NCBI GenBank assembly: GCA_903924985.1
Contig: CAIYDT010000216.1
Span: 1 to 64,000, forward strand
Direction: 5' to 3'
DNA from: an uncultured Acetobacteraceae bacterium
GTDB lineage: Bacteria > Pseudomonadota > Alphaproteobacteria > Acetobacterales > Acetobacteraceae
DNA length: 64,000 nucleotides
Each line of letters opens with the position of its first letter. The first letter of the stretch is position 1. Below are positions 16,235 through 24,851 of this stretch, one piece after another. The notes beneath the pieces are model-generated. The model had not been told where the DNA came from. It worked only from the letters and a program-made list of their open reading frames with translations, and did no database searches. Both the position numbers and the translations under genes were made by a program.

Positions 16235-17079
16235 ACTATCCCGCACTGCCTGACCAGGGCATCCATGCCGATCGGCCCCCGCTGGGAGCCAACCGCGTCC
16301 GCATCGACGTGTGTAATCTTGGCAAGTCGTTCAGCATGGACGGCCGCACGATCCAGGCGGTGGAGGATGTGTCCTTCCGTATCCACGAGGGCGAGTTTGT
16401 CGCTCTCCTCGGTCCGTCCGGATGCGGCAAAAGCACGATCCTGAACATGATCGCCACGCTGTTACCGGCCAGCGGCGGTTCAATCCTGATCGATGGCGCC
16501 CCGGTCGTACCGATGCGGCCCGTCCGCGACGTTGGTTATGTCTTCCAGCGCGATACATTGTTCCCTTGGCGTACCGTGGAGGCGAACATCGGATATGCGC
16601 TCGAACTCGCGGGCGTACCGGCCGCGGAACGGCGGGAGCGTGTGCGCGCGGCGATCGCGCAAGCGGGACTTACTGGGTTCGCCACCTTCTATCCAGCGTC
16701 GCTGTCCGGCGGGATGCGCCAGCGCGTGGCTTTGATGCGAACCCTGATCGTGCAGCCGCGGATATTGCTCATGGACGAGCCGTTCGGGGCACTCGATACG
16801 CACACCAAACTGGAGATGCACCGCGTGCTGCTGGAAATCTGGGAGCGCGAAAAGCAAACCGTCCTCTTCGTCACCCACGACCTGGGCGAAGCGCTGACAT
16901 TGTCAGACCGGATCATCCTGTTATCGGCTCGCCCGGGCCAGTTGAAAGAAGAATTCGCCATCGATTTTCCCCGCCCGCGGGACGCGGTGACCTTGCGCGA
17001 ACAACCCGCTTATGCCGCGCTGTTTTCGCGTATCTGGCATTCCCTGGGCGAGGAATTCGCCAAGGGATTGGCGTCATGA
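16231..17079 (+). CDS. ABC transporter ATP-binding protein (SsuB/TauB type)
   Basis: 282-residue importer ATPase. Walker A is GPSGCGKST, the signature LSGGMRQRV, Walker B ILLMDEPFGALD and the switch histidine is in VTHDL. The start at 16231 overlaps the stop of the binding-protein gene (ATGA), and its own stop overlaps the permease start in the same way, so the three products are probably translated in step. The longer start in the track lies within the upstream gene. It energises uptake of the ligand of the 15191 binding protein. Confidence 0.96.
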   Translation: MNYPALPDQGIHADRPPLGANRVRIDVCNLGKSFSMDGRTIQAVEDVSFRIHEGEFVALLGPSGCGKSTILNMIATLLPASGGSILIDGAPVVPMRPVRDVGYVFQRDTLFPWRTVEANIGYALELAGVPAAERRERVRAAIAQAGLTGFATFYPASLSGGMRQRVALMRTLIVQPRILLMDEPFGALDTHTKLEMHRVLLEIWEREKQTVLFVTHDLGEALTLSDRIILLSARPGQLKEEFAIDFPRPRDAVTLREQPAYAALFSRIWHSLGEEFAKGLAS

Positions 17080-17945
17080 GACGTGGTGGTTGCGTGCTGG
17101 TCTGGCAATTGGCGATTGGCCTCTTGTTGCTCGCGGTATGGGAGTGGGGCTACGCGCTGCATGACCGCGCGCCCTGGGTAGTGCCGGCATTGTTGGACCC
17201 GTACTTTGTCTCCAAGCCGTCGGAAATATACCACCAGTTCCTGCGCGCGAGCTGCCTCGTATCTACCCGAGGCGAGTGGAATGGACTGTTCACGCCGGAA
17301 TTCTCCCGCTGTCTGGCTCGGGCGGAGAATAATCTATGGATCGCTGCTTTCGTGACGCTGAAAAACACGTTGGCCGGTTTCGCCGTTGGCGTGTCCAGCG
17401 GATTCGTCCTGGGCCTGGTTCTTGGCCGGTCGGACCGGCTGACGGCGATCTTCCACCCCTTCATCGTCGCCGCCAATTCCATTCCGCGCATCGCGCTGGC
17501 ACCAATCATAATCTTGGCATTTGGTATCGGAGATGCGTCGAAGATCGTGACCGCCTGGCTGGTCGTGGTATTCCTGGTGTTCTTCAATACCTTCGAAGGC
17601 GCCCGTTCGGTGGATCGCGACCACATCAGCGCCGCTCGGCTCCTGGGCGCCAGCGAGTGGCAGATTACCTGGACGGTGATTATTCCCTCCGCGATGGCGT
17701 GGCTATTCGCCTCACTGACCCCTGCCATTTCGTTCGCCCTGATTGGCGTGATCGTTGGCGAGTTCATCGGCGCCGAACATGGAATCGGTCGCATGATCAT
17801 CGAGTCGGAGGCGCGCGGTGAGGCAGCCGGCATGATGGTGGCGGTGTTCGTTCTGATGGTGGTCGGCGTGCTGCTGGCAAGCATCGTGCGGCGGGTCCAG
17901 GCACACTTGCTGCGCTGGCGACCGCGTGCCGCGGAAGGTGGTTGA
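17076..17945 (+). CDS. ABC transporter permease (SsuC/TauC type)
   Basis: 289-residue inner-membrane permease with six or so hydrophobic segments. The EAA-like coupling helix is seen as AARLLGASEWQITWTVIIP, and the preceding SIPRIALAPIIILAFGIGD is typical of the BPD_transp_1 taurine/sulfonate subgroup. The ATG at 17076 overlaps the ATPase stop as ATGA; the much longer ORF in the track runs antisense-free through the ATPase gene in another frame and is rejected. A periplasmic loop of about 70 residues after the first helix is somewhat long for the family. Confidence 0.95.
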   Translation: MRRGGCVLVWQLAIGLLLLAVWEWGYALHDRAPWVVPALLDPYFVSKPSEIYHQFLRASCLVSTRGEWNGLFTPEFSRCLARAENNLWIAAFVTLKNTLAGFAVGVSSGFVLGLVLGRSDRLTAIFHPFIVAANSIPRIALAPIIILAFGIGDASKIVTAWLVVVFLVFFNTFEGARSVDRDHISAARLLGASEWQITWTVIIPSAMAWLFASLTPAISFALIGVIVGEFIGAEHGIGRMIIESEARGEAAGMMVAVFVLMVVGVLLASIVRRVQAHLLRWRPRAAEGG

Positions 17946-17973
17946 GAAGTTCAAAGCCGGAAAGGAGACGGAC

Positions 17974-19737
17974 ATGACCCAAATGAACGTCGCGTGCGCG
18001 ATCGCCAAATTGCTGGAAACCATGGGCACCGAGTTCGTGTTCGGCATGAACGGCCATGGCAACTGGGCGCTGCTCGACGCCATCGTGCACGAAACGAAAA
18101 TCCGCGGCATCCCGGTGCGGGCCGAGGACCAGGCCGTGCACATGGCCGACGGCTACTGGCGGATGCGGCGCCAGGCGCCCTTGCCGATCGTCGCGACCAG
18201 CGTCGGCCCCGGCAATATGAACATCGTCTCGGCCGTCGCCTCCGCCTTTTATGGTTCGGTCGCGATGCTGGTGCTGGCCGGAGCGGGCCCAACGCACTGG
18301 TTCGATCGCGGCGGCATGGAGGAAGCCTATCGGCAGGGGCCGGAGGACTGGGTGGCGGTGCTGAAGCCGATCACCAAGAAGGCGTTCCTGATCACCCGGC
18401 CCGACAACGCACTGGACATGTTCCTGCGCGCCTACCAGACCGCGCTGACCGGCCGGCCGGGGCCGGTGGTGGTACAGATCCCGTTCGACATCCAGCACAG
18501 CGAGGCACCCGATCCACTGCCGGATCCCCTGCCGTATCTGCGATCTTTTCCGCCGGGGCCGAGCCCGGAGGGCGTGAAGGCGGCCGCGGCGCTGATTGCT
18601 ACCGCCGAACGCCCGCTGATCATGGTGGGAAGCGGCCTGCACAATGCCCGGGCCTGGGATGACCTTCTCCGTTTTGCGGAGGTGACCGAGACGCCGGTTG
18701 TCACGACCGCTACTGGCAAGGCCGCTTTTCCCGAACGCCATCCGCTCTCCCTCGGGTGCATCGGCCGGGCGGGCACCGGCCACGCCAATGAGGCGGCGCG
18801 AACCTGCGATCTGCTGATCGCCGTGGGGACACATCTTTCGGATATCGACACCGGCGGCTGGACGTTGTTCGACATCCCCGGCAAGACGCGGCTGATCCAT
18901 CTTGATATCGACCCGACCGAACTGGGCCGAGCTTATCCGGCGTCGGTAGCGCTGCCATGCGATGCCGCCGCCGGGCTCGCGGTGCTGACGGAGGCTGTGG
19001 TGCAGCAGGAAGGCCGGCCGCGCGGCGCCTGGCTCAAGGCGCTCGCGGAGGCACGCCAGCACTGGACGAAGGAGACAGAGCCACAACGCACCTCGGACCT
19101 GGCACCGCTGCACTATGCGCGGATCTGCCACGATACCGCCGAGGTGGTGGAAGCGGTCGATCCCGACATGCCGGTGTTCTTCGACACCGGCCATCTGCTG
19201 AGCTTTGCCCCTGCCTTCCTTTCACCGGTGTCCCGTCATGTCGCGCATGATGGGTTTTTCCATCGTATGGGCTGGAGCGCCTCGGCAATCATCGGCGCAT
19301 CCCTGGCACAGGGCGGCCGGCCAGCGCTCGCATTGCTCGGCGACGGTTCCTTCCTGATGGGCGGCGTCGCCGTGGCCACCGCGGTCGAACAGAACCTGCC
19401 GCTGGTATGGGTTGTGCTGACCAACCGGTCGTTGCAGATCGAGCGCGAGCTGATGCTGCGCCTGTACGGACGCGAATCGTTCTGCGACTATCGCCGTACC
19501 GACACGGGGGAAATGTGGAACCCGGACATCTGCCTGTGGGCGCAGGCGATGGGGGCGGGCAGCGCGCGGGTAACGAAACCGGAGGACTACGCACCAACGT
19601 TGCGGCAGGCGCTCGCCGCCAAACGGCCCTTCGTGGTGGACGTCGAGGTCAATCTCGACATCCAGGGTTATCGTTCGGTCTGGTATCCCTATCCGAGCAA
19701 TTTTTACGACACCTGGAAGCCGGGGCAGGGGCAATGA
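17974..19737 (+). CDS. Thiamine-diphosphate-dependent enzyme, acetolactate synthase/decarboxylase family
   Basis: 587-residue ThDP enzyme. The cofactor-activating glutamate is residue 51 (PVRAEDQAVHMADGY), and the ThDP/Mg motif is GDGSFLMGG followed about thirty residues later by TNRSLQ. All three domains (PYR 1-165, central 190-330, PP 370-560) are present. Relatives include acetolactate synthase, benzoylformate, oxalyl-CoA and sulfopyruvate decarboxylases; the activity here is not decided by motifs. The start ATG follows AAAGGAG. It stands between the importer permease and MmgE/PrpD, overlapping the latter as ATGA, so it probably decarboxylates or carboligates a 2-oxo acid derived from the imported compound. 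Confidence 0.9.
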   Translation: MTQMNVACAIAKLLETMGTEFVFGMNGHGNWALLDAIVHETKIRGIPVRAEDQAVHMADGYWRMRRQAPLPIVATSVGPGNMNIVSAVASAFYGSVAMLVLAGAGPTHWFDRGGMEEAYRQGPEDWVAVLKPITKKAFLITRPDNALDMFLRAYQTALTGRPGPVVVQIPFDIQHSEAPDPLPDPLPYLRSFPPGPSPEGVKAAAALIATAERPLIMVGSGLHNARAWDDLLRFAEVTETPVVTTATGKAAFPERHPLSLGCIGRAGTGHANEAARTCDLLIAVGTHLSDIDTGGWTLFDIPGKTRLIHLDIDPTELGRAYPASVALPCDAAAGLAVLTEAVVQQEGRPRGAWLKALAEARQHWTKETEPQRTSDLAPLHYARICHDTAEVVEAVDPDMPVFFDTGHLLSFAPAFLSPVSRHVAHDGFFHRMGWSASAIIGASLAQGGRPALALLGDGSFLMGGVAVATAVEQNLPLVWVVLTNRSLQIERELMLRLYGRESFCDYRRTDTGEMWNPDICLWAQAMGAGSARVTKPEDYAPTLRQALAAKRPFVVDVEVNLDIQGYRSVWYPYPSNFYDTWKPGQGQ

Positions 19738-21101
19738 GCCTGACAGCGGAACTTGGGGCGTTTCTGGCCGGCATCTCGTACGACGCGCTGCCGGGCGAGG
19801 CGCTGCCCATCGTGCGCATGGGATTCACCGATGCCATCGGGGTCATGCTGGTCGGCACCGCCGAACCGGTGGCCGCGATCGTCCGCCAGGCGCTGATGAC
19901 GCCGACAACCCAGCCGGAGGCGCGCGCCTGCCTGTCCCACCTGCGTGTCACGGCGGCGGACGCGGCGCTGTTGGGCGGCACCGCGGCGCACGCGATCGAC
20001 TATGACGACCAGTCGTTGACCGGCCATCCCAGCGCCGTGCTGGTGCCGGCGATCCTGGCGGAGGGCGAACGGCTGGATGCCGACGGGCATGCGCTGGTTA
20101 CCGCCTATGTCGCGGGCTACGAGGTGTGGGCCGAACTGGTGCGGCGCGACACGGGGTATCACCGCAAGGGGTGGCACCCCACCGCTGTATTCGGCACGAT
20201 CGGTGCCGCTGCCGCGTGTGCCGTGCTCAACCGGTTGTCGGCGGAACGTGCGTCCATGGCCCTCGGCATCGCGGCAAGCCACGCCGGCGGCATGGCAACC
20301 AGTTTCGGCAGCACGACGAAGCCGTATCACGCCGGGAAGGCCGCGCGGGACGGCGTGGTGGCCGTCCGCCTCGCCGCCGCCGGCATGACCGCCGGGCGGG
20401 AAGCGTTCGAGCACGCGCAGGGCTTCCTCACGGCCTTTTCGCCCGGCACGCCGGACCGGGAGTCGCCCGCTCGGGTGGGCAAAGACTGGTACATCCCGCG
20501 CCAGGGGCTGTGCATCAAGCTCTACCCCACCTGCTATTTCATGCACCGCTCGTTCGAGGCGGCGGTGAAGCTGCTGGCCGGGCGGGGCATCGGCCCAACC
20601 GACATTGCCGAGGTGCGCGTCACCATGGGCCGCGGTGAGGCCGACGTGCTGTTCAATCACCGCCCTGGCACCGCGGACGAGGCGCGGTTCAGCGAGGAAT
20701 TCGCCATGGCCACCGCCGTCATCCTCGGTCGCATGGGGGTGGCGGAACTGTCCAACGCGGTCGTACAACGCGCCGATTTCAAGGATTTCTACCCCAAGGT
20801 GCATATCGATACGATCGACGAGCGCGACCCGCGCGAGCCGGCGGTGGCGCCGTACGCGCAGGTGCGCATCCGGCTGGCGAATGGATCGATGCTCGACAGT
20901 GGGCAGGTGAGCGGCATCCACGGCCATCCCTCGGACCCGGTCACCGCGGCGGAGCAATGGACGAAGTTCCAGGAATGCACCGCGCGGACCCACACGCCGG
21001 CGGAGGCGCGGACACTGTTCGACATGTTGCAGCAGGTTGAGACGCTGGCATCGGCGCGGGCGCTCCCGACCGCCGCTTCGGTGTTCGCCGGCGCGGGCTG
21101 A
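19734..21101 (+). CDS. MmgE/PrpD family protein
   Basis: 455-residue MmgE/PrpD protein starting at the ATG that overlaps the ThDP-enzyme stop; the longer ORF in the track is a shadow of that gene. Landmarks are AIDYDDQSLTGHPSA, HPTAVFGTIGAAAA, SFGSTTKPYHAGKAARDG and KLYPTCYFMH. It is closer in these motifs to the third copy (34315) than to the first (5709). Expected chemistry is dehydration, decarboxylation or epimerisation of a di- or tricarboxylic acid, judged from characterised family members only. A flavoprotein gene follows after five bases. Confidence 0.92.
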   Translation: MSLTAELGAFLAGISYDALPGEALPIVRMGFTDAIGVMLVGTAEPVAAIVRQALMTPTTQPEARACLSHLRVTAADAALLGGTAAHAIDYDDQSLTGHPSAVLVPAILAEGERLDADGHALVTAYVAGYEVWAELVRRDTGYHRKGWHPTAVFGTIGAAAACAVLNRLSAERASMALGIAASHAGGMATSFGSTTKPYHAGKAARDGVVAVRLAAAGMTAGREAFEHAQGFLTAFSPGTPDRESPARVGKDWYIPRQGLCIKLYPTCYFMHRSFEAAVKLLAGRGIGPTDIAEVRVTMGRGEADVLFNHRPGTADEARFSEEFAMATAVILGRMGVAELSNAVVQRADFKDFYPKVHIDTIDERDPREPAVAPYAQVRIRLANGSMLDSGQVSGIHGHPSDPVTAAEQWTKFQECTARTHTPAEARTLFDMLQQVETLASARALPTAASVFAGAG

Positions 21102-21106
21102 ACACG

Positions 21107-22804
21107 ATGACCGACCCGGTGACCTGCGATGTGCTGGTGATCGGGAGCGGCGCCGGCGGCTTGGCCGCCGCCGTCACGGCCGGCACGCTCGGGCTCGATG
21201 TGATCGTCGTGGAGAAGGACCCCTGGTTCGGGGGCACCACGGCGCTTTCCGGCGGTTGGCTCTGGATACCCTGCAATCCGCTGGCGGTGCGTGCTGGCGT
21301 TGTTGATTCGCTTGAGAGCGCGCGTTTGTACCTCAAGCACGAAACCGGCAATCGGTACGACGCGGAACGGGTGGAGGCGTTCCTGCGGAATGGACCGGCG
21401 ATGGTGGAATTTTTTGAGACCCGGACCGAACTCGCATTCCTGATCGACACCGCGTATCCCGATTACCATCCGGATGCGCCCGGAGGCTTGCCGGGCGGGC
21501 GGGCGATCTGCGCGGAACCCTATGACGGACTGCGGCTTGGCGACCGGCTGTCGCAGGTGCGCCCGCCGGTTCGCGAGCTGACGCTGTTCGGCCTCAAGGT
21601 CGGATCGGGTCCCGACTTCAAGCATTTCTTTAAGGCGCGGCGGTCGCTGAAATCGGCCTGGTACGTCGCCCGCCGCATCGCGTCCCACTTCCGGGAAGTC
21701 GCGATGCATGGCCGCGATGTCCAATTGATGAGCGGCAACGCCCTGATCGGCCGGTTGGCGGCGAGTGCGTTCAAGTTGAACATCCCGATCTGGGTGTCCT
21801 CGCCGGTCACTGGACTTGTGGTCGAGGACGGCAAGGTCACCGCCGCCACGGTGCGGAGGGCAACCGGGGACGCGACGATCGTCGCGCGGCGGGGCGTTGT
21901 GTTGGCCACGGGCGGATTTCCGCACGATCCTGTCCGGCGCGCCCGGTTGTATCCGCACGATGTGGCCTCGACGGGCCACGCGTCCCTCGCGGCGCCGGGA
22001 GACACCGGGGATGGATTGCGCATGGCGGAGGCCGTGGGTGCGGTGGTCGAGGACAATTGTTCGAGCCCGGCGCCCTGGATGCCGGTTTCGCGCGTGCCGC
22101 GCCCCGATGGGTCGGTGGCCATCTACCCGCACAGCTTCGATCGGGGAAAGCCCGGCTCCATCGCGGTGACGGCGGGCGGCGTGCGGTTTGTTAACGAAAG
22201 CAACTCCTACCACGACGTGGTCGTAGCGATGCTTGGCGTTCTGGGCAAGGATGTTGGCGCCCGGTTTTTTCTGGTGTGCGACAGTCGGTTCATCAAGCGT
22301 TATGGACTGGGAATGGCCAAGCCGTTTCCGTTTCTGCTGGGCCGGTACTTGCGCGCCGGCTACCTGCATCGCGGCGATACGATCGAGGCACTGGCCGTCA
22401 GCGCGGGCATCGACAGCGCGCGGTTGGCGGACACGATCGCCCGGTTCAACAGGCTCGCGCGGGACGGCGTGGACCCGGACTTCGGGAGCGGGGGCAACGC
22501 CTACAATGCGTATCAAGGGGACCGGGACCACCGGCCCAACCCCTGCGTCGCGCCGATCGAAACGCCACCGTTCTATTGCCTGAGGATCGTGCCCGGCGAC
22601 CTCGGCACCTTCGCGGGGCTGCGCACCAATGGCGATGCGCAAGTGCTGGACCGCGAGGGCGGCGTCATCCCAGGGCTTTATGCGGCCGGGACCGACATGA
22701 CGAGCATATTCGGGGGGAGCTACCCCGGCCCGGGTGCGAACCTTGGCCCGGCCATGACCTTTGGGTTCGTTTGTGCTCGGCACATGGCTGGTTTGGCTGG
22801 GTGA
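21107..22804 (+). CDS. FAD-dependent oxidoreductase, 3-ketosteroid-dehydrogenase/fumarate-reductase-like
   Basis: 565-residue flavoprotein of the FAD_binding_2 group. The N-terminal dinucleotide fold is VLVIGSGAGGLAAAVTAGTLG, then the EKDPWFGGTTALSGG loop; the second FAD contact is VLATGGFPHD and the C-terminal one is YAAGTDMTSIFGGSYPGPG. This layout is shared by 3-ketosteroid-delta-1-dehydrogenases and soluble fumarate reductases, so it probably adds or removes a carbon-carbon double bond next to a carbonyl. There is no signal peptide, which suggests the cytoplasm. It is the last gene of the operon starting at 14754. A steroid substrate should not be assumed from this family. Confidence 0.9.
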   Translation: MTDPVTCDVLVIGSGAGGLAAAVTAGTLGLDVIVVEKDPWFGGTTALSGGWLWIPCNPLAVRAGVVDSLESARLYLKHETGNRYDAERVEAFLRNGPAMVEFFETRTELAFLIDTAYPDYHPDAPGGLPGGRAICAEPYDGLRLGDRLSQVRPPVRELTLFGLKVGSGPDFKHFFKARRSLKSAWYVARRIASHFREVAMHGRDVQLMSGNALIGRLAASAFKLNIPIWVSSPVTGLVVEDGKVTAATVRRATGDATIVARRGVVLATGGFPHDPVRRARLYPHDVASTGHASLAAPGDTGDGLRMAEAVGAVVEDNCSSPAPWMPVSRVPRPDGSVAIYPHSFDRGKPGSIAVTAGGVRFVNESNSYHDVVVAMLGVLGKDVGARFFLVCDSRFIKRYGLGMAKPFPFLLGRYLRAGYLHRGDTIEALAVSAGIDSARLADTIARFNRLARDGVDPDFGSGGNAYNAYQGDRDHRPNPCVAPIETPPFYCLRIVPGDLGTFAGLRTNGDAQVLDREGGVIPGLYAAGTDMTSIFGGSYPGPGANLGPAMTFGFVCARHMAGLAG

Positions 22805-22829
22805 GGGCCACCGAGCGTGCGATGCGATC

Positions 22830-22961
22830 TCAGGTTGGGGCGATCAACTGTCGTCCCGGAAAGTAGGTGCGGTAACGCGCCGCATCGCGTGTCAAGAGCC
22901 AATACCCAGCGATCGCGGCATGGACGCCGATCAGAAAATCCGGGAGATCCAAATCTCTTGA
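22830..22961 (-). pseudogene. C-terminal remnant of a PIN-domain (VapC-type) toxin gene
   Basis: Reading the minus strand from 22961, a 43-codon frame gives LPDFLIGVHAAIAG, then LLTRDAARYRTYFPG, and ends at TGA (22830-22832). This is the usual end of VapC ribonucleases: the PDFxIxxHA helix with an acidic metal ligand and the LLTRD strand. Upstream the frame hits a TAA and no antitoxin or N-terminal PIN half is present, so this is a decayed fragment. It fills most of the 220-base gap between two convergent genes. Confidence 0.7.
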
Positions 22962-23024
22962 TTAGCGGAACGAGGAACGGACACAAGGCAAGCCACACCA
23001 ACGTGGTCGGGCCCGATCGCTCCC

Positions 23025-24614
23025 CTACGGGTCGATCAATACCCCCGGGTTCAATACCCCCCGCGGATCGAGCGCCTGCTTCGCCGCCGTCAACGCCGCC
23101 GCGAACAAATCCGGCCGCTGCCGGTCGTACCAAGGCCGGTGCTCGCGACCCACCGCGTGGTGATGCGTGATCGTGCCGCCGCCGTCGATCACCGCGTCCG
23201 AGGCCGCGGTCTTGATCGCCTGCCATTGCTCCATCAGGGCCCCATGTCGCCCCAGTGCGTGGAAGCTGAAATAGGGCGCAGGGCCGTCCGGATAGACATG
23301 GGTGAAGCGGCACGTCACCTGCCCCGGCCGCCCGGTCGCGTCGCGGATCGCCCGTTCGGTTGCGGCTTTCACGTTGTCGTGGAAGGCCTCGAATCGCTCC
23401 CATGTGATCGCCGTCTCAAACGTGTCGGACACGATGCCGCGCGGGGTCATCTTCTCCCGCCCGTAGGGCATGCGGATGAAGGCGTTGCGCCATTGGCCCG
23501 CCGCGCCCTCCCGATGCGCGTCGGGACGGCCCGCCGTCTCCGGCTCACCGCCGAAATCGCGGACAACCTCCAACGCCCGAGCCTGCCAGGCGTCCAGGGG
23601 GTGGTCGGCGGATTCGAACGCCAGCACCATGATCGCGACCGATCCATCTGCGGCGCCGGTGTTGAACGCCTCCTCGGCGTCGAGGATGCGGCAGTTCGAC
23701 GGATACAGCCCGGTCTGGCTCAGCACCCGCAGCGCGCGGGCGGCGGTGAAGAAGTCCTTGAACCGCACCGCCCCGCCGGCTCGGAATTTCGGCCGGTTCT
23801 GCAGGCGCATCCAGGCCTCGGTGATCACGCCGAGAATGCCTTCGGAGCCGATGAACATCCGATCCGGACTCGGCCCGGCACCGGAGCCCGGCAGGCGGCG
23901 GCTTTCCAGCGTGCCGGCCGGCGTCACCACCCGCAGGCTTTCCACGAAATCGTCGATGTGCGTGTACAGCGTGGCGTAATGCCCCCCCGAACGGGTGGCG
24001 ATCCAGCCGCCCAGGGTGGAGAATTCGAAGCTTTGCGGGAAATGCCGCAGCGTCAGGCCGTGCGGCCGCAACTGGTTCTCCAGATCCGGGCCGAAGATGC
24101 CGGCCTGGATGCGCGCGGCGCGGGAGGTGCGGTCGATCTCCAGGACCTTATTCAGCCGGTCGAGATCGAGGGTTATCGTCGCCTTCGCGTTAGCGGGTGG
24201 CGTGACGCCACCCACCACACTCGATCCGCCGCCGAACGGGATCAGCGCTGCCCCGGCGCCACCGGCCCAGTCCATCACCGCCGCGATGTCCTGTTCGTTC
24301 TGGGGATAGGCCACCACGTCGGGGGCGGAGGCGAAGTCGTTCGACAGGGCCCGAATTGCATCGGTGAAGCCCTTGCCGTGCGCGTGCGCGGCGCGATCGT
24401 GGGTATCGATGGAGCAGATCCCCGCCAGCGCGGCCGGCGGGGCGATGCGCGGGGCGCGCAGGCGGATGTCGGCGAGTGTCGGTGTGGGAATGCTGGGAAA
24501 ATCGGCGACCCCGAAACGGCGGCGGTGGATGCCAAGCGAGAAGGATTCTTCCTCCGCCGTCATGCCCTCGCCTTCTCGTCCCCAGCCGAAAATCTTCAGG
24601 CGTGCTTGTGCCAT
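23025..24614 (-). CDS. FAD-binding oxidase, alkyl-DHAP-synthase-like
   Basis: 529-residue flavoprotein of the vanillyl-alcohol-oxidase/PCMH fold. The N-terminus KIFGWGREGE, the AHGKGFTDAIRAL region, PFGGGSSVVGGV FAD loop and FSTLGGWIATRSGGHYAT contact are all visible. The C-terminal GGTITHHHAVGREHRPWY histidine triplet is the hallmark of alkyldihydroxyacetonephosphate synthases, and the overall length fits. Bacterial members are often of unknown function and may oxidise 2-hydroxy acids instead, as in GlcD. It is a single minus-strand gene, divergent from the lyase operon at 24852. Ether-lipid synthesis cannot be assumed. Confidence 0.88.
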   Translation of the reverse strand: MAQARLKIFGWGREGEGMTAEEESFSLGIHRRRFGVADFPSIPTPTLADIRLRAPRIAPPAALAGICSIDTHDRAAHAHGKGFTDAIRALSNDFASAPDVVAYPQNEQDIAAVMDWAGGAGAALIPFGGGSSVVGGVTPPANAKATITLDLDRLNKVLEIDRTSRAARIQAGIFGPDLENQLRPHGLTLRHFPQSFEFSTLGGWIATRSGGHYATLYTHIDDFVESLRVVTPAGTLESRRLPGSGAGPSPDRMFIGSEGILGVITEAWMRLQNRPKFRAGGAVRFKDFFTAARALRVLSQTGLYPSNCRILDAEEAFNTGAADGSVAIMVLAFESADHPLDAWQARALEVVRDFGGEPETAGRPDAHREGAAGQWRNAFIRMPYGREKMTPRGIVSDTFETAITWERFEAFHDNVKAATERAIRDATGRPGQVTCRFTHVYPDGPAPYFSFHALGRHGALMEQWQAIKTAASDAVIDGGGTITHHHAVGREHRPWYDRQRPDLFAAALTAAKQALDPRGVLNPGVLIDP

Positions 24615-24708
24615 TTGCGTTTTCTCCCATTTGTCGTCCCGGACGCGGCGGCGGTCGACGCTATCCCGTTATAAGTTTGCACGTTACCGCGCCGGGCGTT
24701 CGGATCGT

Positions 24709-24722
24709 TTGACCTGTATCAA
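24709..24722. promoter_or_regulatory. FNR/FixK-type box (one mismatch)
   Basis: TTGACCTGTATCAA matches TTGAT-N4-ATCAA except for one base in the left half. It lies between the divergent genes starting at 24614 and 24852, about 130 bases before the lyase gene. It belongs to the group of four similar sites in this window. Confidence 0.5.
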
Positions 24723-24851
24723 TGCGAAAGGCCCCTGGGGCCGGAGTCTACGCTGGACTTGTCGGAATACGGGTCAAGGGTTTACGCTTCGTCGACTGCC
24801 ACGCGCTGCATCGGCCACGGCCGATCGGATGCTTGAACAAGGAGGGAACAC

